Below are positions 23,132 to 35,000 of a stretch of DNA of 64,000 nucleotides, piece by piece. A program made the translations under genes and the position numbers. The stretch's first letter is position 1. Each line of letters begins with the position of its first letter. This DNA is from Schistocerca nitens (lineage: Eukaryota; Arthropoda; Insecta; Orthoptera; Acrididae). The notes beneath the pieces are model-generated. The model saw only the letters and a program-made list of their open reading frames with translations, did no database searches and was not told the origin of the DNA. The stretch covers positions 291,737,205 to 291,801,204 of the forward strand of contig NC_064616.1 of assembly GCF_023898315.1 (NCBI RefSeq). The letters are read 5' to 3'.

Positions 23132-23339
23132 AGCCGGCCGCGGTGGTCTCGCGGTTCTAGGCGCGCAGTCAGGAACCGTGCGACTGCTACGGTCGCAGGT
23201 TCGAATCCTGCCTCGGGCATGGATGTGTGTGATGTCCTTAGGTTAGTTAGGTTTAAGTAGTTCTAAGTTCTAGGGGACTGATGACCACAGCAGTTGAGTC
23301 CCATAGTGCTCAGAGCCATTTGAACCATTTTTTTTTTAC
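23132..23339 (+). mobile_element. tRNA-derived SINE, copy 2
   Basis: Plus-strand full-length copy. The head is GCCGGCCGCGGTGGTCTCGC, the B box GGTTCGAATCC, and the 3' end CAGAGCCATTTGAACCATTT with a T-rich tail. The 9-bp target duplication AACTTCGCT is at 23123-23131 and 23340-23348. The duplication is perfect and the copy close to the others, so insertion was fairly recent. Confidence 0.94.
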
Positions 23340-23350
23340 AACTTCGCTGC

Positions 23351-23548
23351 TTGTTGTTGTCACGAAACTGTGTTCCTGCGTCACACCATTTGCTACCGCG
23401 CACATTGCTGACGTTTGTGCCTGTAGCTCTAATAGCCATTGGCATCATTGTATGGATTTTGTATAAATACGGCTACTGTAAATCACGGGAGCCTTCACCA
23501 CAGGTTGTACCAGATCCCAAGCCAGACGCTACCATGAGTAACGTCTGA
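23351..23548 (+). other. Short membrane-anchor-like open frame (possible envelope-tail fossil)
   Basis: The plus strand encodes a hydrophobic segment (LLTFVPVALIAIGIIVW) followed by a short basic then Pro-rich tail (YKYGYCKSREPSP) and a stop at 23546-23548. This is the form of a single-pass membrane protein end, as in insect retroviral envelope genes, but also of any host membrane exon. The upstream part is split off by the SINE and is not recognisable. Treated as a possible fossil at low confidence. Confidence 0.25.
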
Positions 23549-24263
23549 TGAGTCACACTACTTCACAGGCATGGCCCTCACAATGGGTTAAGCTAGAAAG
23601 TATTGTATAACTGTCCACTCAAGTTTTAAGCAAATTTGTTAAAACAGTTTATGGGAAAGTAGTTTTCAGATACCATGACTAAAAACTAACTATTTGTAAT
23701 GAAAACGTTTTATACTTCGTTTCTCCAGTTGCCAGTTATGCATATTACAGGCTCATTCTGCATTCGTATCTATCACTTATTGCTAGGTTACCCCCTGTTT
23801 GTGAGTCACTTGAGCCTCCATTGATGCGATTCCCACCTGCGAGTGTTACCGTCGCTGGCACTCGATACGCTCATTCCGCCATCTAGCCCTCTGACCGTCT
23901 CTACTCCTAGCCTCACGCACGCGGTTGGCTAGCGGCTACTACACTGACTCCAACGGCTTCGCAAAGTGTGTAGAAAAGGACACATTATATTACCAGATAC
24001 TTCCAATTATGAACGGCTCAAGCAACACCAGTGGATAATGATATTGTAAAGTAAATAAACAAACTTTGTACTCCCTGCCCCTATAGCGTATTTCATGATC
24101 AATTTTTGAAAATGAGAATTCAACCCTCTAGCAGTTTTAAGACCCCCTTTTTAAACAAAAAACAGTGAATGTCGGTCGCGTTCCATGTGCATCAAAAGAA
24201 AAACTTTTTTGTGTTTTGAATTAGTCGTTAAGAGTGATTAGTGTCAAGCATTGTAACAATCAC
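23549..24263. other. No gene recognised
   Basis: Non-coding-looking. The 23830-23960 part is richer in CpG (GTTACCGTCGCTGGC, GCACGCGGTTGG) and might be LTR or promoter sequence. Nothing decides it. Confidence 0.3.
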
Positions 24264-24275
24264 AGACCCGTAACC

Positions 24276-24477
24276 GCCGGCCAGAGTGGCCGAGCGGTTC
24301 TAGGCGCTGCAGTCTGGAACCGCGCGACCGCTGCGGTGACAGGTTCGAATCCTGCCTCGGGTATGGATGTGTGTGTTGTCCTTAGGTTAGTTAGGTTTAA
24401 GTAGTTCTAAGTTCTAGGGGACTGACGACCTCAGAAGTTAAGTCCCATAGTGCTCAGAGCCATTTGAACCATTTTTG
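24276..24477 (+). mobile_element. tRNA-derived SINE, copy 3
   Basis: Plus-strand copy with head GCCGGCCAGAGTGGCCGAGC, B box GGTTCGAATCC and 3' end GCCATTTGAACCATTTTT. A 12-bp target duplication AGACCCGTAACC is at 24264-24275 and 24478-24489, perfect on both sides. Confidence 0.95.
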
Positions 24478-24489
24478 AGACCCGTAACC

Positions 24490-25251
24490 AGCTCTGACGG
24501 AAGGAGTAAGGAATTGTACATGGTAACGGATAAAAATGGTAAAATATCTGTATCCTATTCTACTTCCATCATTTTCACTCTCAGGCAGTGGCGTGAGCAG
24601 TTACATAAACTACTCCACAGTACTTGTGGCTGGCTCCCACGGTATTACTCTGAGCTAGGGACACCACCACGTTATTGCTGAGTGAGAGACGCTAACTTTC
24701 TGTCACAAACCCACCCATGGGAGGACCCGATGCCGTCACATGAGATACACAGGAGGATCGGTGAGGTAGCGGCCGCAACAGCGGATCGCTCTTTTGCCTG
24801 CCCGCTTCCTTACCCTCTGGACGTGTCCACCTGTCCTTCCTATTGAGGGCAAAGTGCTCTTTCCGTTCCATGTCCGGTTCACTCCGCGGCTGTAGCCAGT
24901 TTTCATTAACACTGTATCTCTTAGTGATAATGGAATAAAATCAATTTTTTCCCTGAATCCTGGCATTTATCATTTCACTTGTAGGAAAAACACCCCGGAT
25001 GCCCACCTACTGCCATCTTGAAATGTCCGGCACTAATAACCAAAATATATTGCTTTGACTTTTTGCTGTGTTAATATCAATCTCCAAGTATCATATCTTC
25101 TCCTTTTCCTTATGTATTTCTAATGGATTGTTCCTAATATTTGGAAAAAAATGTCAAACCAATGTACAATGTTTTCCATCTGTCATGGACATTGAATATT
25201 TTTATCAATTTCATTTTTATGTTCTGGTCTTTTATTTCTAATTAAAATGTT
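24490..25251. other. No gene recognised
   Basis: Mixed sequence with a GC-richer middle (24720-24900, including GCGGCCGC) and AATAAAATC on the plus strand near 24933. No domain was recognised. Confidence 0.3.
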
Positions 25252-27020
25252 GGGTTCTAAATCTACATCTACATTTATACTTCGCAAGCCACCCAACGGT
25301 GTGTGGCGGAGGGCACTTTACGTGCCACTGTCGTTACCTCCCTTTTCTGTTCCAGTCGCGTATGGTTCGCAGGAAGAACGACTGTCTGAAAGCCTCCATG
25401 TGCGCTCGAATCTCTCTAGTTTTACATTCGTGATCTCCTCGGGAGGTATAAGTAGGGGGAAGTAATATATTCGATACCTCATCCAGAAACGCACCCTCTT
25501 GAAACCTGGCGAGCAAGCTACACCGCGATGCAGAGCGCCTCTCTTGCAGAGTCTGCCACTTGAGTTTGCTAAACATCTCCGTAACGCTATCACGGTTACA
25601 AAATAACCCTGTGACGAAACTCGCCGCTCTTCTTTGGATCTTCTCTATCACCTCCGTCAACCCGATCTGCTATGGATCCCACACTGATGAGCAATACTCA
25701 AGTATAGGTCGAACGAGTGTTTTGTAAGCCACCTCCTTTGTTGATGGACTACATTTTCTAAGGACTCTCCCAATGAATCTCAACCTGGTACCCGCCTTAC
25801 CAACAATTAATTTTATATGATCATTCCACTTCAAATCGTTCTGCACGCATACTCCCAGATATTTTACAGAAGTAACTGCTACCAGTGTTTGTTCCGCTAT
25901 CATATAATCATACAATAAAGGATCCTTCTTTCTATGTATTCGCAATACATTACATTTGTCTATGTTAAGGGTCAGTTGCCACTCCCTGCACCAAGTGCCT
26001 ATTCGCTGCAGATCTTCCTGCATTTCGCTACAATTTTCTAAAGCTGCAACTTCTCTGTACACCACAGCATCATCCGCGAAAAGCCGCATGGAACTTCCGA
26101 CACTATCTACTAGGTCATTTATATATATTGTGAAAAGCAATGGTCCCATAACACTCCCCTGTGGCACGCCAGAGGTTACTTTAACGTCTGTAGACGTCTC
26201 TCCATTGATAACAACATGCTACAGAGTAGATTCTGGGTTTCCAAAAACGACATGATACTCGAGCAAAAAACATGTTCTAAAATTCTACAACAGATCGACG
26301 TCAGAGGTATAGGTCTATAGTTTTGCGCATCTGCTCGACGACACTTCTTGAAGACTGGGACTACCTGTGCTCTTTTCCAATCATTTGGAACCTTCTGTTC
26401 CTCTAGAGACTTGCAGTACACGGCTGTTAGAAGGGGGGCAAGTTCTTTCGCGTACTCTGGGTAGAATCGAATTGGTATCCCGTCAGGTCCAGTGGACTTT
26501 CCTCTGTTGAGTGATTCCAGTTGCTTTTCTATCCCTTGGACACTTATTTCGATGTCAGCCATTTTTTCGTTTGTGCAAGGATTTAGAGAAGGAACTGCAG
26601 TGCGGTCTTCCTCTGTGAAACAGCTTTGGAAAAAGGTTATTTAGTATTTCAGCTTCACGCGTGTCATCCTCTGTTTCAATGCCATCATCATCCCAGAGTG
26701 TCTGGATATGCTGTTTCGAGCCACTTACTAATTTAACGTAAGACCAGAACTTCCTAGGATTTTCTGTCAAGTCGGTACATAGAATTTTACTTTCGAATTC
26801 ACTGAACGCCTCACGCATAGCCCTCCTCACGCTAACCCTGACATCGTTTAGCTTCTGTTTGTCTGAGAGGTTTTGGCTGCGTTTAAACTTGGAGTGAAGC
26901 TCTCTTTGCTTTCGCAGTAGTTTCCTAACTTTGTTGCTGTACCACAGTGGGTTTTTCCCGTCCCTCACAGTTTTACTCGGCACGTACCTGACTAAAACGC
27001 ATTTTACGATTGCCTTGAAC
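25252..27020 (-). mobile_element. CR1/Jockey-like LINE, 5'-truncated and internally deleted
   Basis: The 3' end (at 25252) has the short repeat ATCTACATCTACA, followed in minus sense by the C-terminal coding part. The 5' end is cut off at about 27020 inside the coding region, as usual for LINEs. An abrupt join near 26220 (CATGCTACAGAGTAGATTC) suggests loss of about 250-300 bp of the finger/palm region relative to the family as I remember it. Long open blocks and close agreement with the remembered family indicate a young insertion. It would have encoded endonuclease and reverse transcriptase. Target duplication not found. Confidence 0.85.
25334..26983 (-). pseudogene. LINE reverse transcriptase (CR1/Jockey-like), broken
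   Basis: In minus order: 26983-26555 is the endonuclease-RT linker (KTVRDGKNPLWYSNKVRKLL). 26562-26176 holds the RT start (LNRGKSTGPDGIPIRFYPEY, FKKCRRADAQNYRPIPLTS). 26167-25670 holds MPQGSVMGPLLFTIYINDL and the catalytic FADD box in MRLFADDAVVY, then SVKYLGVCVQNDLKWNDHI. 25660-25334 holds IEKIQRRAASFVTG and TIRDWNRKG. The frame is nearly continuous apart from the deletion near 26220 and a few frame changes. The N-terminal AP endonuclease is missing because of the 5' truncation. Confidence 0.88.
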
Positions 27021-27412
27021 TATTATGAATGAACTGAATCACAATTTATTTCTGTCATAAATAAAATGCAGCTTATTCTAATTGTAGTACATTCCTGTTT
27101 GCTCCTTTATAACGGTAGTCTATATTTTTTCAATTCTATTTATAGATACTGGTGCAATAGCTGCCAAATGAATATTTTATACTGCATCTTGGCACATTCA
27201 TAAAATTCAAGGTATCTTCATGTGACTCACTATTTATGTCAAGATCAAATGTTAACATAAATAACATTATTTCTCTGAATAGATCATCACACACATGACT
27301 ATTTATATTATCTGCTACATACAAGTAACCAAAATTATTTAAGTAGCTTATTGTTTTACTTTTATCATCTTAAACCATTATTTTCACCATCAACAACAGC
27401 AGTACTCTCTTC

Positions 27413-27415
<3 letters not shown>
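27021..27415. other. No gene recognised
   Basis: AT-rich, non-coding in appearance. Confidence 0.35.

Positions 27416-27475
<60 letters not shown>
27416..27475. repeat. (TA)n microsatellite
   Basis: About 30 TA units, uninterrupted, directly abutting a fragment of the tRNA-derived SINE at 27476. Confidence 0.92.
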
Positions 27476-27478
<3 letters not shown>

Positions 27479-27514
27479 TTATGACCACAGCAGTTGAGTC
27501 CCATAGTGCTCAGA
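27476..27514 (+). mobile_element. SINE fragment, 3' part only
   Basis: GACTTATGACCACAGCAGTT and GAGTCCCATAGTGCTCAGA match the 3' third of the SINE copies at 23132 and 30290. The head is missing and a TA tract stands in its place, suggesting truncation at or replacement by the microsatellite. Confidence 0.85.
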
Positions 27515-27599
27515 ATAAGAAGTAGCTCAAATGTATAATACAAATTAATAATACTAAACAAAAATATTTTCTGAGAAAAATGTTTTCCTATTAAATAGA

Positions 27600-29750
27600 T
27601 TCATTCATTGACATCATCAGCAATAAACATACATATAATGATAAACAACTATTAGCGTTTATTGCTGAAATGAGGAATCCTTGGATTAAAGCTAAAGATA
27701 TAGCAGAGATACTAGAATATAAAAATACCAAACATGTTACTATAAAATATTTAGATGAGGAGGATAACACTGAATTTTAGAATTTTACAGAGGTCACAAA
27801 TACTGAGCTCAGGAATATTGATGTACAAACTGTATTTATTAATTAATCTGGATTCTCCTATTGTATCATCTAAAAAAAGAAGAACCGAAACAATTTAAAA
27901 ACTAGGTATCAAAAGATGTTTTACTATCAATTTGAAAATCAACACAAGTTACAAAAGAGAAAGAGAACAACTTACATTGGAAATTGAAAATAAAATTATA
28001 ATAAAAGAAGAGAAAAAAGAAAAACTTACTACTGAGCTTGGAGACGAAAAATCGAAGACTAACTATTAAGAATGGGAAGCAACAAAATACCAAAAACGGA
28101 GTTGAAGACATAAGCTCTATAGTTACAAGTGACTTACTTCAAAAAGACCATTTCTTTAAAGTTGGTGGTCCAACTAAGGAATTAATTAAATCAATATTAT
28201 CAACATAGAATATTGAGGAGCATCCTGATAATAAATTTAATCATGTAAATATTAAAAAAATGTGTCAACTATAAAGTAACTATAAAATATTAAGTACAAA
28301 GTAAATCTGATTTTAAAACTTTTAGAACAGAAGAAGGTAAAGTGCTATACAATATGAAAACTGATGACATTAAATATTTTTTAGATTGCTGTGTAGTTAA
28401 TGAAAATAATTTACTGCTACAGAAATATGAACTAAATAAGGACAAAACAAAAATTAGTTATATGACAACTGTGTAACATCAGCAGTATGTATATTAAATC
28501 TGTTATCGTTGCTCAAGATCTTACAACTAAACTTAATAATGGGATAATTCATAAAATTGTAGTACATAATCTCAGTGAAGTAGAAATAAAATAAGTAATA
28601 CAAGTGCTTTACTCAATATATCCTAGCAAAGACAGAAAATAAAAAATGAAATTTTGAACAATACTTATGTGATAATGGTTATAAAATAAACAAAAGAGAC
28701 CTATATTTAATTTAACTAAAGAAATACTTGGATATTAAGTGTTTATATTAATCTATGTTTGACACAGTCAAGACTGCTTCTATCGCTTTTAATATTTAAA
28801 AAAAATTACAAATTTTATCACCATTTATATCAAATAAATAATTCACACAATTATCAGTCAATTGATTAATGAATGTAGGTATATAGACACAGTGTTTGGC
28901 ATGATCATCAGTATAGCAAACAGACAGAAATAATGAGAGTGTAATTTTCTTTGTTGGGACTATATCCACTTATATATAAAAAATTTTATCAAACAATTTT
29001 ATCTTTATTTACCCAACTATTATACGAATTATCAAATCATAACCATTTAACACAAATATGATCATCCTTCTTTTATATCTTTGATGATTTGTTTTTGCAG
29101 CTCTTGCTCATAAAAGTTTCCTGTGATATCTTTCAATCTGGAGGAAACTGGATATGAAAATATAACATCTCCAATACAAAAAATTTCTTTAGGCCGATTT
29201 GCACTGTAACTCTTATCAAAAATACTCTTCAGTTTGCTTATTCTCAGTTCCTTTTACATTTCAAATGTTGGTTTACGATCATTAGCAAGAATTATAGTCA
29301 GATTTAAATTAAATTTATCTCCATCCTTCAGTTTCATCTTTATTCCCAAATGTCATCAACCAGTTTATTACTAATCGATCCACTTCTAATTACCTTGAAG
29401 AGCAATTTGTCTTTAATTCTGTAAATGTTGATCAGTGGTTAATGTTACATTTTTTATAATTCCTTGAAAATCTTTGTTGGAAAATTCTCTTCCATTATCT
29501 GTTTGATGGTTTCTCAGCATAGTTAGAAACTAATTTTTTCGAAAGCTTCTCAAACATTTTTACTAGTTTCATCCATAACTGGAATAGCCTAAGTAAATTT
29601 ACAAAAACAATTAGTTACAGTTAATAAATATTAAAATCCATTATCTATTTTTTAAATTCCTTTTTACTGTCGAGAATCCATTTGTACTAAATCTGCTTCC
29701 ATAAATAATCTACATCAAGTGACATAACATTTCATCTTTTAAAAGTTAGT
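27600..29750. mobile_element. Polinton/Maverick fossil B with a BRO-like gene
   Basis: An old, AT-rich, heavily broken element. On the plus strand at about 27650-28450 lies a Bro-N-like segment (EMRNPWIKAKDIAEILEY, then EEPKQFKN-type residues), the domain of baculovirus, entomopoxvirus and ascovirus BRO/MSV199 proteins. On the minus strand at about 29080-29720 lies a Polinton-type integrase with HQTDNGRE-like core residues and a C-terminal part with SANRPKEIFCIGDV and DITGNFYEQELQKQI. The two genes converge. Terminal repeats, polymerase and capsid genes were not seen. Many breaks; clearly old. Confidence 0.6.
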
Positions 29751-30276
29751 CTCATTTAATTTTTTTTTTTGCTATATTTCGATGTTGTGATAATCTGCTG
29801 ACTTGATGTTAATGGTCATCTGGCATCTGTCATCCATCATCTCTAATTTAAGGTGGCATATGTTTGACAGCTATAACATGATGGTTTATATTCGATGAAC
29901 TCAGTTCTGGGCATCCCCCACTCCTGCACTGAGCCACCATAATAGCAAGAATCTGCTTATACACTTAAATAATTTATTTCCTTTCCTTTATCCTTATCTA
30001 CTTAAAAATCTCAATGGTGTAAACAACATAAAATTGTTTAAGAAAATTAATGAACCAGAAGTAGATGTTTTACAGTATGTAACATTACTGAATTTGAATA
30101 CCTAACTGTAAAACACAGGGAAAAATTTGTACTGAACTCAGTGATGAGTTTAATATTATTTTGCTAAACAAATATTTAAAAATAATGATTGAGTTCGATT
30201 TAAAATTTTTTGAAAACGGAAATATTAAACAGTATAGAGGAAACAAGATAATTGTACAGAAATTCATGATATTGAG
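29751..30276. other. No gene recognised
   Basis: Very AT-rich sequence that could belong to the neighbouring Polinton fossil, but no domain is visible. Confidence 0.3.
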
Positions 30277-30289
30277 TTTGTAATTTGAA

Positions 30290-30477
30290 GCTGGCCGCGG
30301 TGGTCTAGCGGTTCTGGCGCTGCAGTCCGGAACTGCGGGACTGCTACAGTCTCAGGTTCGAATCCTGCCTCAGGCATGGGTGTGTGTGATGTCCTTAGGT
30401 TAGTTAGGTTTAAGTAGTTCTAAGTTCTACGGGACTTATGACCTAAGATGTTGAGTCCCATAGTGCTCAGAGCCATT
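30290..30477 (+). mobile_element. tRNA-derived SINE, copy 4
   Basis: Plus-strand copy with head GCTGGCCGCGGTGGTCTAGC, B box GGTTCGAATCC and end GTGCTCAGAGCCATT. A 13-bp target duplication TTTGTAATTTGAA is at 30277-30289 and 30478-30490. It has more differences from the family than copies 2 and 3 and lacks the TGAACC end, so it may be older or of another subfamily. Confidence 0.92.
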
Positions 30478-30490
30478 TTTGTAATTTGAA

Positions 30491-31029
30491 AATTATTTTC
30501 CCCAAATGTTTTCAATGCTTTCTTGAGATTTTTTTTAATAGCAGCAAGTGTAATTTCTATGTTCTGGCTCAAATTGGGACAAAATGAAAAAGTTACGAAA
30601 TTTCGAGTAAAAGTCACAGGAAGTAATAGAAGTATTGACGAAATGACAGGGAAATGATAGTTCATTAAAAAGCAATTTTGGAAAAGGATGATAAAGCTTG
30701 AAATATTGTGAAAATATTCAAAAAATGATAGAAATACTCAAAAATGGTGAAAATGTGCTGAAAATTACCGAAAAAACTTTTGCTTTTATTCAGTGACCTC
30801 AAACTGAAAACTTTGGTGTTATTTTCTGATATTGGAAAACTTGTATTTTGTCGTAATTTTGGTTACTGTCCATGACATTTATTTGAAATTTCATGATTTT
30901 TTCATTTTCTAGAAAACTGAGCCAGAAAACACAAACTACATGAACTATACTTACAGCTTTCAGTCCTCTCTGAGAGACCTGGGTGGTTTCTAACTTTTTG
31001 TAAAGATTTAAGATGAAAGAGCACTCAGA
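30491..31029. other. No gene recognised
   Basis: AT-rich sequence with repeated GAAAAT-type motifs near 30680-30790. No domain was recognised. Confidence 0.3.
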
Positions 31030-33350
31030 CATATGCAGTTCCCCAGTATTATCGTGAAACAGTAGAGGCCGAAATTGGTGCTATGCTTCCTCAAGATGTA
31101 ATAGTGCAAACTGCACCAATCTATAGTAGCCCCATTGATTGTGTGGAGAAGAGGAACAGATCGATACATTTAGTCTTACATTCGTGACAGATTAACAATA
31201 ATATGAAGCCAGAGAGAGACTGATCAGAGATGGAGAGGACTTCCTCCAGCGCTTTCATAGTGTGAAGGTGCCTACTTCAGTAAATCTCAGTGCCAGCAAC
31301 AAGCAGATCAAGATTCATCTGGAGTGCCAAAATAGCATGCCTTTCTCTGTTTTGTTCACTGTTATCACTCCCACAAACTGCCATTAGGTCTTTATTAGAG
31401 GTCTAGACCTTTATAAGAGGTCTAGGCAATGTCATTCCAGAAGATTTTAAAAGTAAGAATTAAGACAACTGTTTATGTAGATGAAGTTCTTATCGAAATC
31501 ATGGGAAAAAGGCATTGCAAAATTCAAATTCGGTTGATCTGAGTAGAAATTTTTGGGACACGTCACCAATAATTTTTTATAAGGAGATCATAGTGAACGA
31601 TATAATGAGTTGGAAGTACCGCCTCACAGGCAAAAACACTGTATCTGAATGGAATGAAGAGGGGCAATGCCAGTTTGAATTAATAAAAAGGAGTCTCTTG
31701 GAGGCAACCATTCTATCTCACCAAGGCTTATGTAAGGATTATTGCCTTAACACTAACAGTGCTCAGGTTGGTCTTGGTGTGCATCTGTTTCAAGAGGGGG
31801 TGCAGAATGGTTGGGATGCGCAAAAGACAACTGCATTTGCAAGTAGAATGTTGAACGAAGTCGAAAGGTACTAGAGGCTCTAGCGATTATTTAGGCATCT
31901 ACTAGTTTCCATTATTTTTCTCTTTGGAGGAGCTATGAATGCTGGAGAAACTGTTGCACTGACATATGAGGCATTGGGTCTTACTGTTACAAGAATTCCA
32001 ATTCACAATATATTACATTCCGGGGAAGGAACTATTTGTGGCCAGCACTCTGTCACGTGCTCAGCCAGGACACACTGAAAAGAGAAACTGGAACTTCAGA
32101 GATGTTTGCATCAAGGTTGTGCAATTCAAATGAGTCCTCTTCGAAAACTTTGTTGGAATGACACTTAGGAATATAGCTACAGAACAAGAGAAAGCTCCTA
32201 TACTGAAGAAAGTGAAGGAGAAGTGTTATAACCGTCACCAGGCCACTATCAGGACTTTCCATAAGGTAAAGAATGATATCCTGTTCCGTAGGAGCGACTT
32301 AGGTATTGACAATTCGATGCATTGCATACCTGAAAGGCTGGTTTACAAACTCATTTTGTATGTATACCTGAACCATGTGCACTACAGGCCTAGAAAGTGT
32401 TTTAAAAAGTTGAAGGAATCAGTGTACTTTAGGAACATCTAGAAGAGAGTTCACATTGTGTTGGTGTCATATAATATTTGTCACTTTCCTATTGTACCTA
32501 ACAGGCTGAGAGAACAAGACATGGTAGACCTTTCTGAGGCAGTAGCACATACACCAAATGGATTTCGGTATGTTTTAGTGCCCACAGATTTAACTTCTAG
32601 TTATGTGACATTCACTCCTTCAAGATATGGGACCGCACAATCAATTGCATAAGCGTTTATGAACAAATTTCTAAGGGCGGTAGGCAGTGCAAACGGTTAT
32701 TTCAGACAGTGGGTGGCGGTTTCAATTTACGAAGGTGGAAAGGTATGCTGAGGCAGAGAGGAAGTGTCCCTGTATTTACATCACGTTACCACTCAAGTTC
32801 GAACCTGGCTGGGAGAACAATAAAGAAACTGATGAAATTATGTCACACATACTGCTAGAAGTAACATAGGAAGTGGGATCTTTATGCTCAGGACTTTCAA
32901 GCCACTGTGAATAACGTCTACCAAAACTACAGGAATGGCTCCAGTCGCTGAACTCAGAAATGAATCCCCAACAGCTATACATACATGCTCAGAAACAATG
33001 ACACCAAGATACCAAGATTCTGTAAGACTGGCAATCGATAAGTTACATACTCAAGGAAAGAAAAGAAAGGAAGTACATACAGGAAGATAAGGGAGTTTAA
33101 TTTAACTATTGGACAGAATGTACTACTTAAAAGAAATTGTCTTTGAGGGAAACAGCAGTTTATTTCTAGTAAATTCTTTATTGTTTATGCAGGACCTTTC
33201 AGAGCGAAAAGGTTTGTTTGCCTGAACTGTGTCAAGATTGAGATCTTGAGAACCAGACGCTCTAAAGATGTATAACATGTCAATAAAATCATAGAGTTTT
33301 TGGGAATAAGGTGAACGATTCAAGGGAGAGATGAGTGGTTACCGACCTGT
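31030..33350 (+). mobile_element. Ty3/gypsy-like LTR-retrotransposon pol fossil
   Basis: Plus-strand translation shows pol parts in order. The beginning of reverse transcriptase lies near 31035-31170 (PQYYRETVEAEIGAMLPQDV). The RNase H side is at about 31660-31870 (NSAQVGLGVHLFQEG, FASRMLNEVERY). The integrase zinc end and core are at 32160-32650 (LNHVHYRPRKCFKKLKESVY, FRYVLVPTDLTSSYV), and integrase C-terminal-like residues reach about 33250. The palm of the reverse transcriptase is largely missing. No LTRs were recognised. An old copy with numerous breaks. Confidence 0.75.
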
Positions 33351-34550
33351 CAACAGTATCAAGATGTTCAGTGTGTATCTGACGTTTTCCAGCAAATTGT
33401 TCATAGTTAACCTATACTGTGATTGTTGATGTTAGAAAACTTATGATTGTTGTAGTGGACTACATGTGAGGGATGCAGCAGGCCAGCATCATTCTAGGTA
33501 CTAGGAAAGCACTAAGGATAATTATGCTGATGCGTAGTCCAATCAGAGATATGGAGGGACTGTTGAGAATGGAATCTGCTGGAGGAGCATGTACTATTTC
33601 CTTTTGTAACAATGTTTCCCATCATGTCTCCATGGCATGAGTGATTTACAACTGGCATCACTTGAGCTCAATCCCAGTGTCAGCAGTTGATGGTGTAGCA
33701 GAAATTGGCTTTTTAAACAAGAGGTCCATCCAGACATGTTCGGCAGATGATGACTTTGAGGAGGGCATCAGCTATTCCAGTAGTAGACACTGGTGTGACG
33801 AAGGCGAGGTCTGTCCAGCCTTGGTGGGCAGGTGACGACTTTGAGGAGGATGTCAGCTGACACAGGCACTTGCAGCATGTACCCAAGTGAACACACCCTA
33901 CCAACAGCCTCACTCACTGTGAGCCACTGTACACCCTGGAGCGTCCCAGGTAAGCTGCTTTATTGTCACCACCATGGAACGGACTACCTCAGTATCAGTT
34001 TGACAACCAATCTTCGGAAGAACTAACCCACTATACGCCTTTGTCTTCTCGCTGCAAAAGCGACAGCCATCACTCAATGGATGTTGGTTATCAGCAGTCT
34101 CTTAGAGCCATCTCACTTGACCAACAATGTCAGGATGATAGTCCTAGCTAATAACGTTGCTTGTAATTCACCTTGTCTGACCTGGGAGGTGAGAGGATTA
34201 TGTAACTTGTCTCTGAATGAACAGCTAGGGAATTCCAGAATATCACTGCTGCAACACGACAACATGGATGTTTAGTAGTCACAGACATTTTCACATTTCT
34301 TCGAACTTACAGCACATAAGGATGTATATTATGATGTACTGGCACAACTAATGTAGACTTACTTGTGGGTAACTGAGAGTGTAAACAGTATAAAAATAAG
34401 ATTAAAATGAATATGTGCAGATTAACACAGCCAAGATACTATACAACTATATGCCAGGTCGCATAATAAAACATCTATTACCAAGGACCAAGCTTAATCA
34501 AGAGACAACAAGTGACAGAGACCAGTACACACATGTTTAAATTAAACCAA
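33351..34550. other. No gene recognised; short internal repeat
   Basis: GACTTTGAGGAGG followed by a TCAGCT element occurs twice, near 33752 and 33838, about 85 bp apart, which hints at a small tandem duplication. It may be the 3' untranslated part or LTR of the gypsy-like fossil, without proof. Confidence 0.35.
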
Positions 34551-34629
34551 CTGCTAAGATATGAGAAAGAAGATAGAGAAAGTGAAATACATGCATATAA
34601 GTGATAAAGAACACAGAGTGAGAGACAAC

Positions 34630-35000
34630 ACAACAAGAGCAATAGATGTTCATCAAACGTGGAATTGTACACGTTTTCCCCATTTTTACCTAGTATGTGT
34701 TCTTCATATCTTACTTTAATATGTCTACCTGTCTGTCCAAAGTATTTGTTGGGGCAGTTGTTACAAGTAATTTTGTAAACTCCAGATTTAATGTTGAGTT
34801 CTTCCCGTGCCCAAATAGTATGAATCACTCTTTGTTTTAAAACTTTGTTTATGGAAAAGGCAACTCTGTACCTGTACTGCTTCTGTAGAAGTCTCCTTAT
34901 CTTGTAAGAAACGTTCCCCAAAAATGGAATAGAAATAAAGTTATTACCCTCACTCTTTATAGCCCTGTTATCTCCTAGGACACAGGCAAATTGTTGTTCA
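34630..35000 (-). pseudogene. Penelope-like element, C-terminal GIY-YIG endonuclease fragment
   Basis: The minus strand reads GNVSYKIRRLLQKQYRYRVA, then SGVYKITCNNCPNKYFGQTG and RHIKVRYEEHI. The GVYKI...YFGQT spacing with Cys pairs is the GIY-YIG endonuclease of Penelope-like elements, which sits C-terminal to their reverse transcriptase. Only the linker and nuclease start remain. The frame continues to 34478 in low-complexity, unrelated sequence. The reverse transcriptase is not in the window. Old relic. Confidence 0.75.

Noticed and set aside
23200-23230. B-box sequences in the SINEs as functional tRNA genes
   Set aside because: GGTTCGAATCC is present but no cloverleaf forms, and each copy is bounded by target duplications, so these are SINEs.
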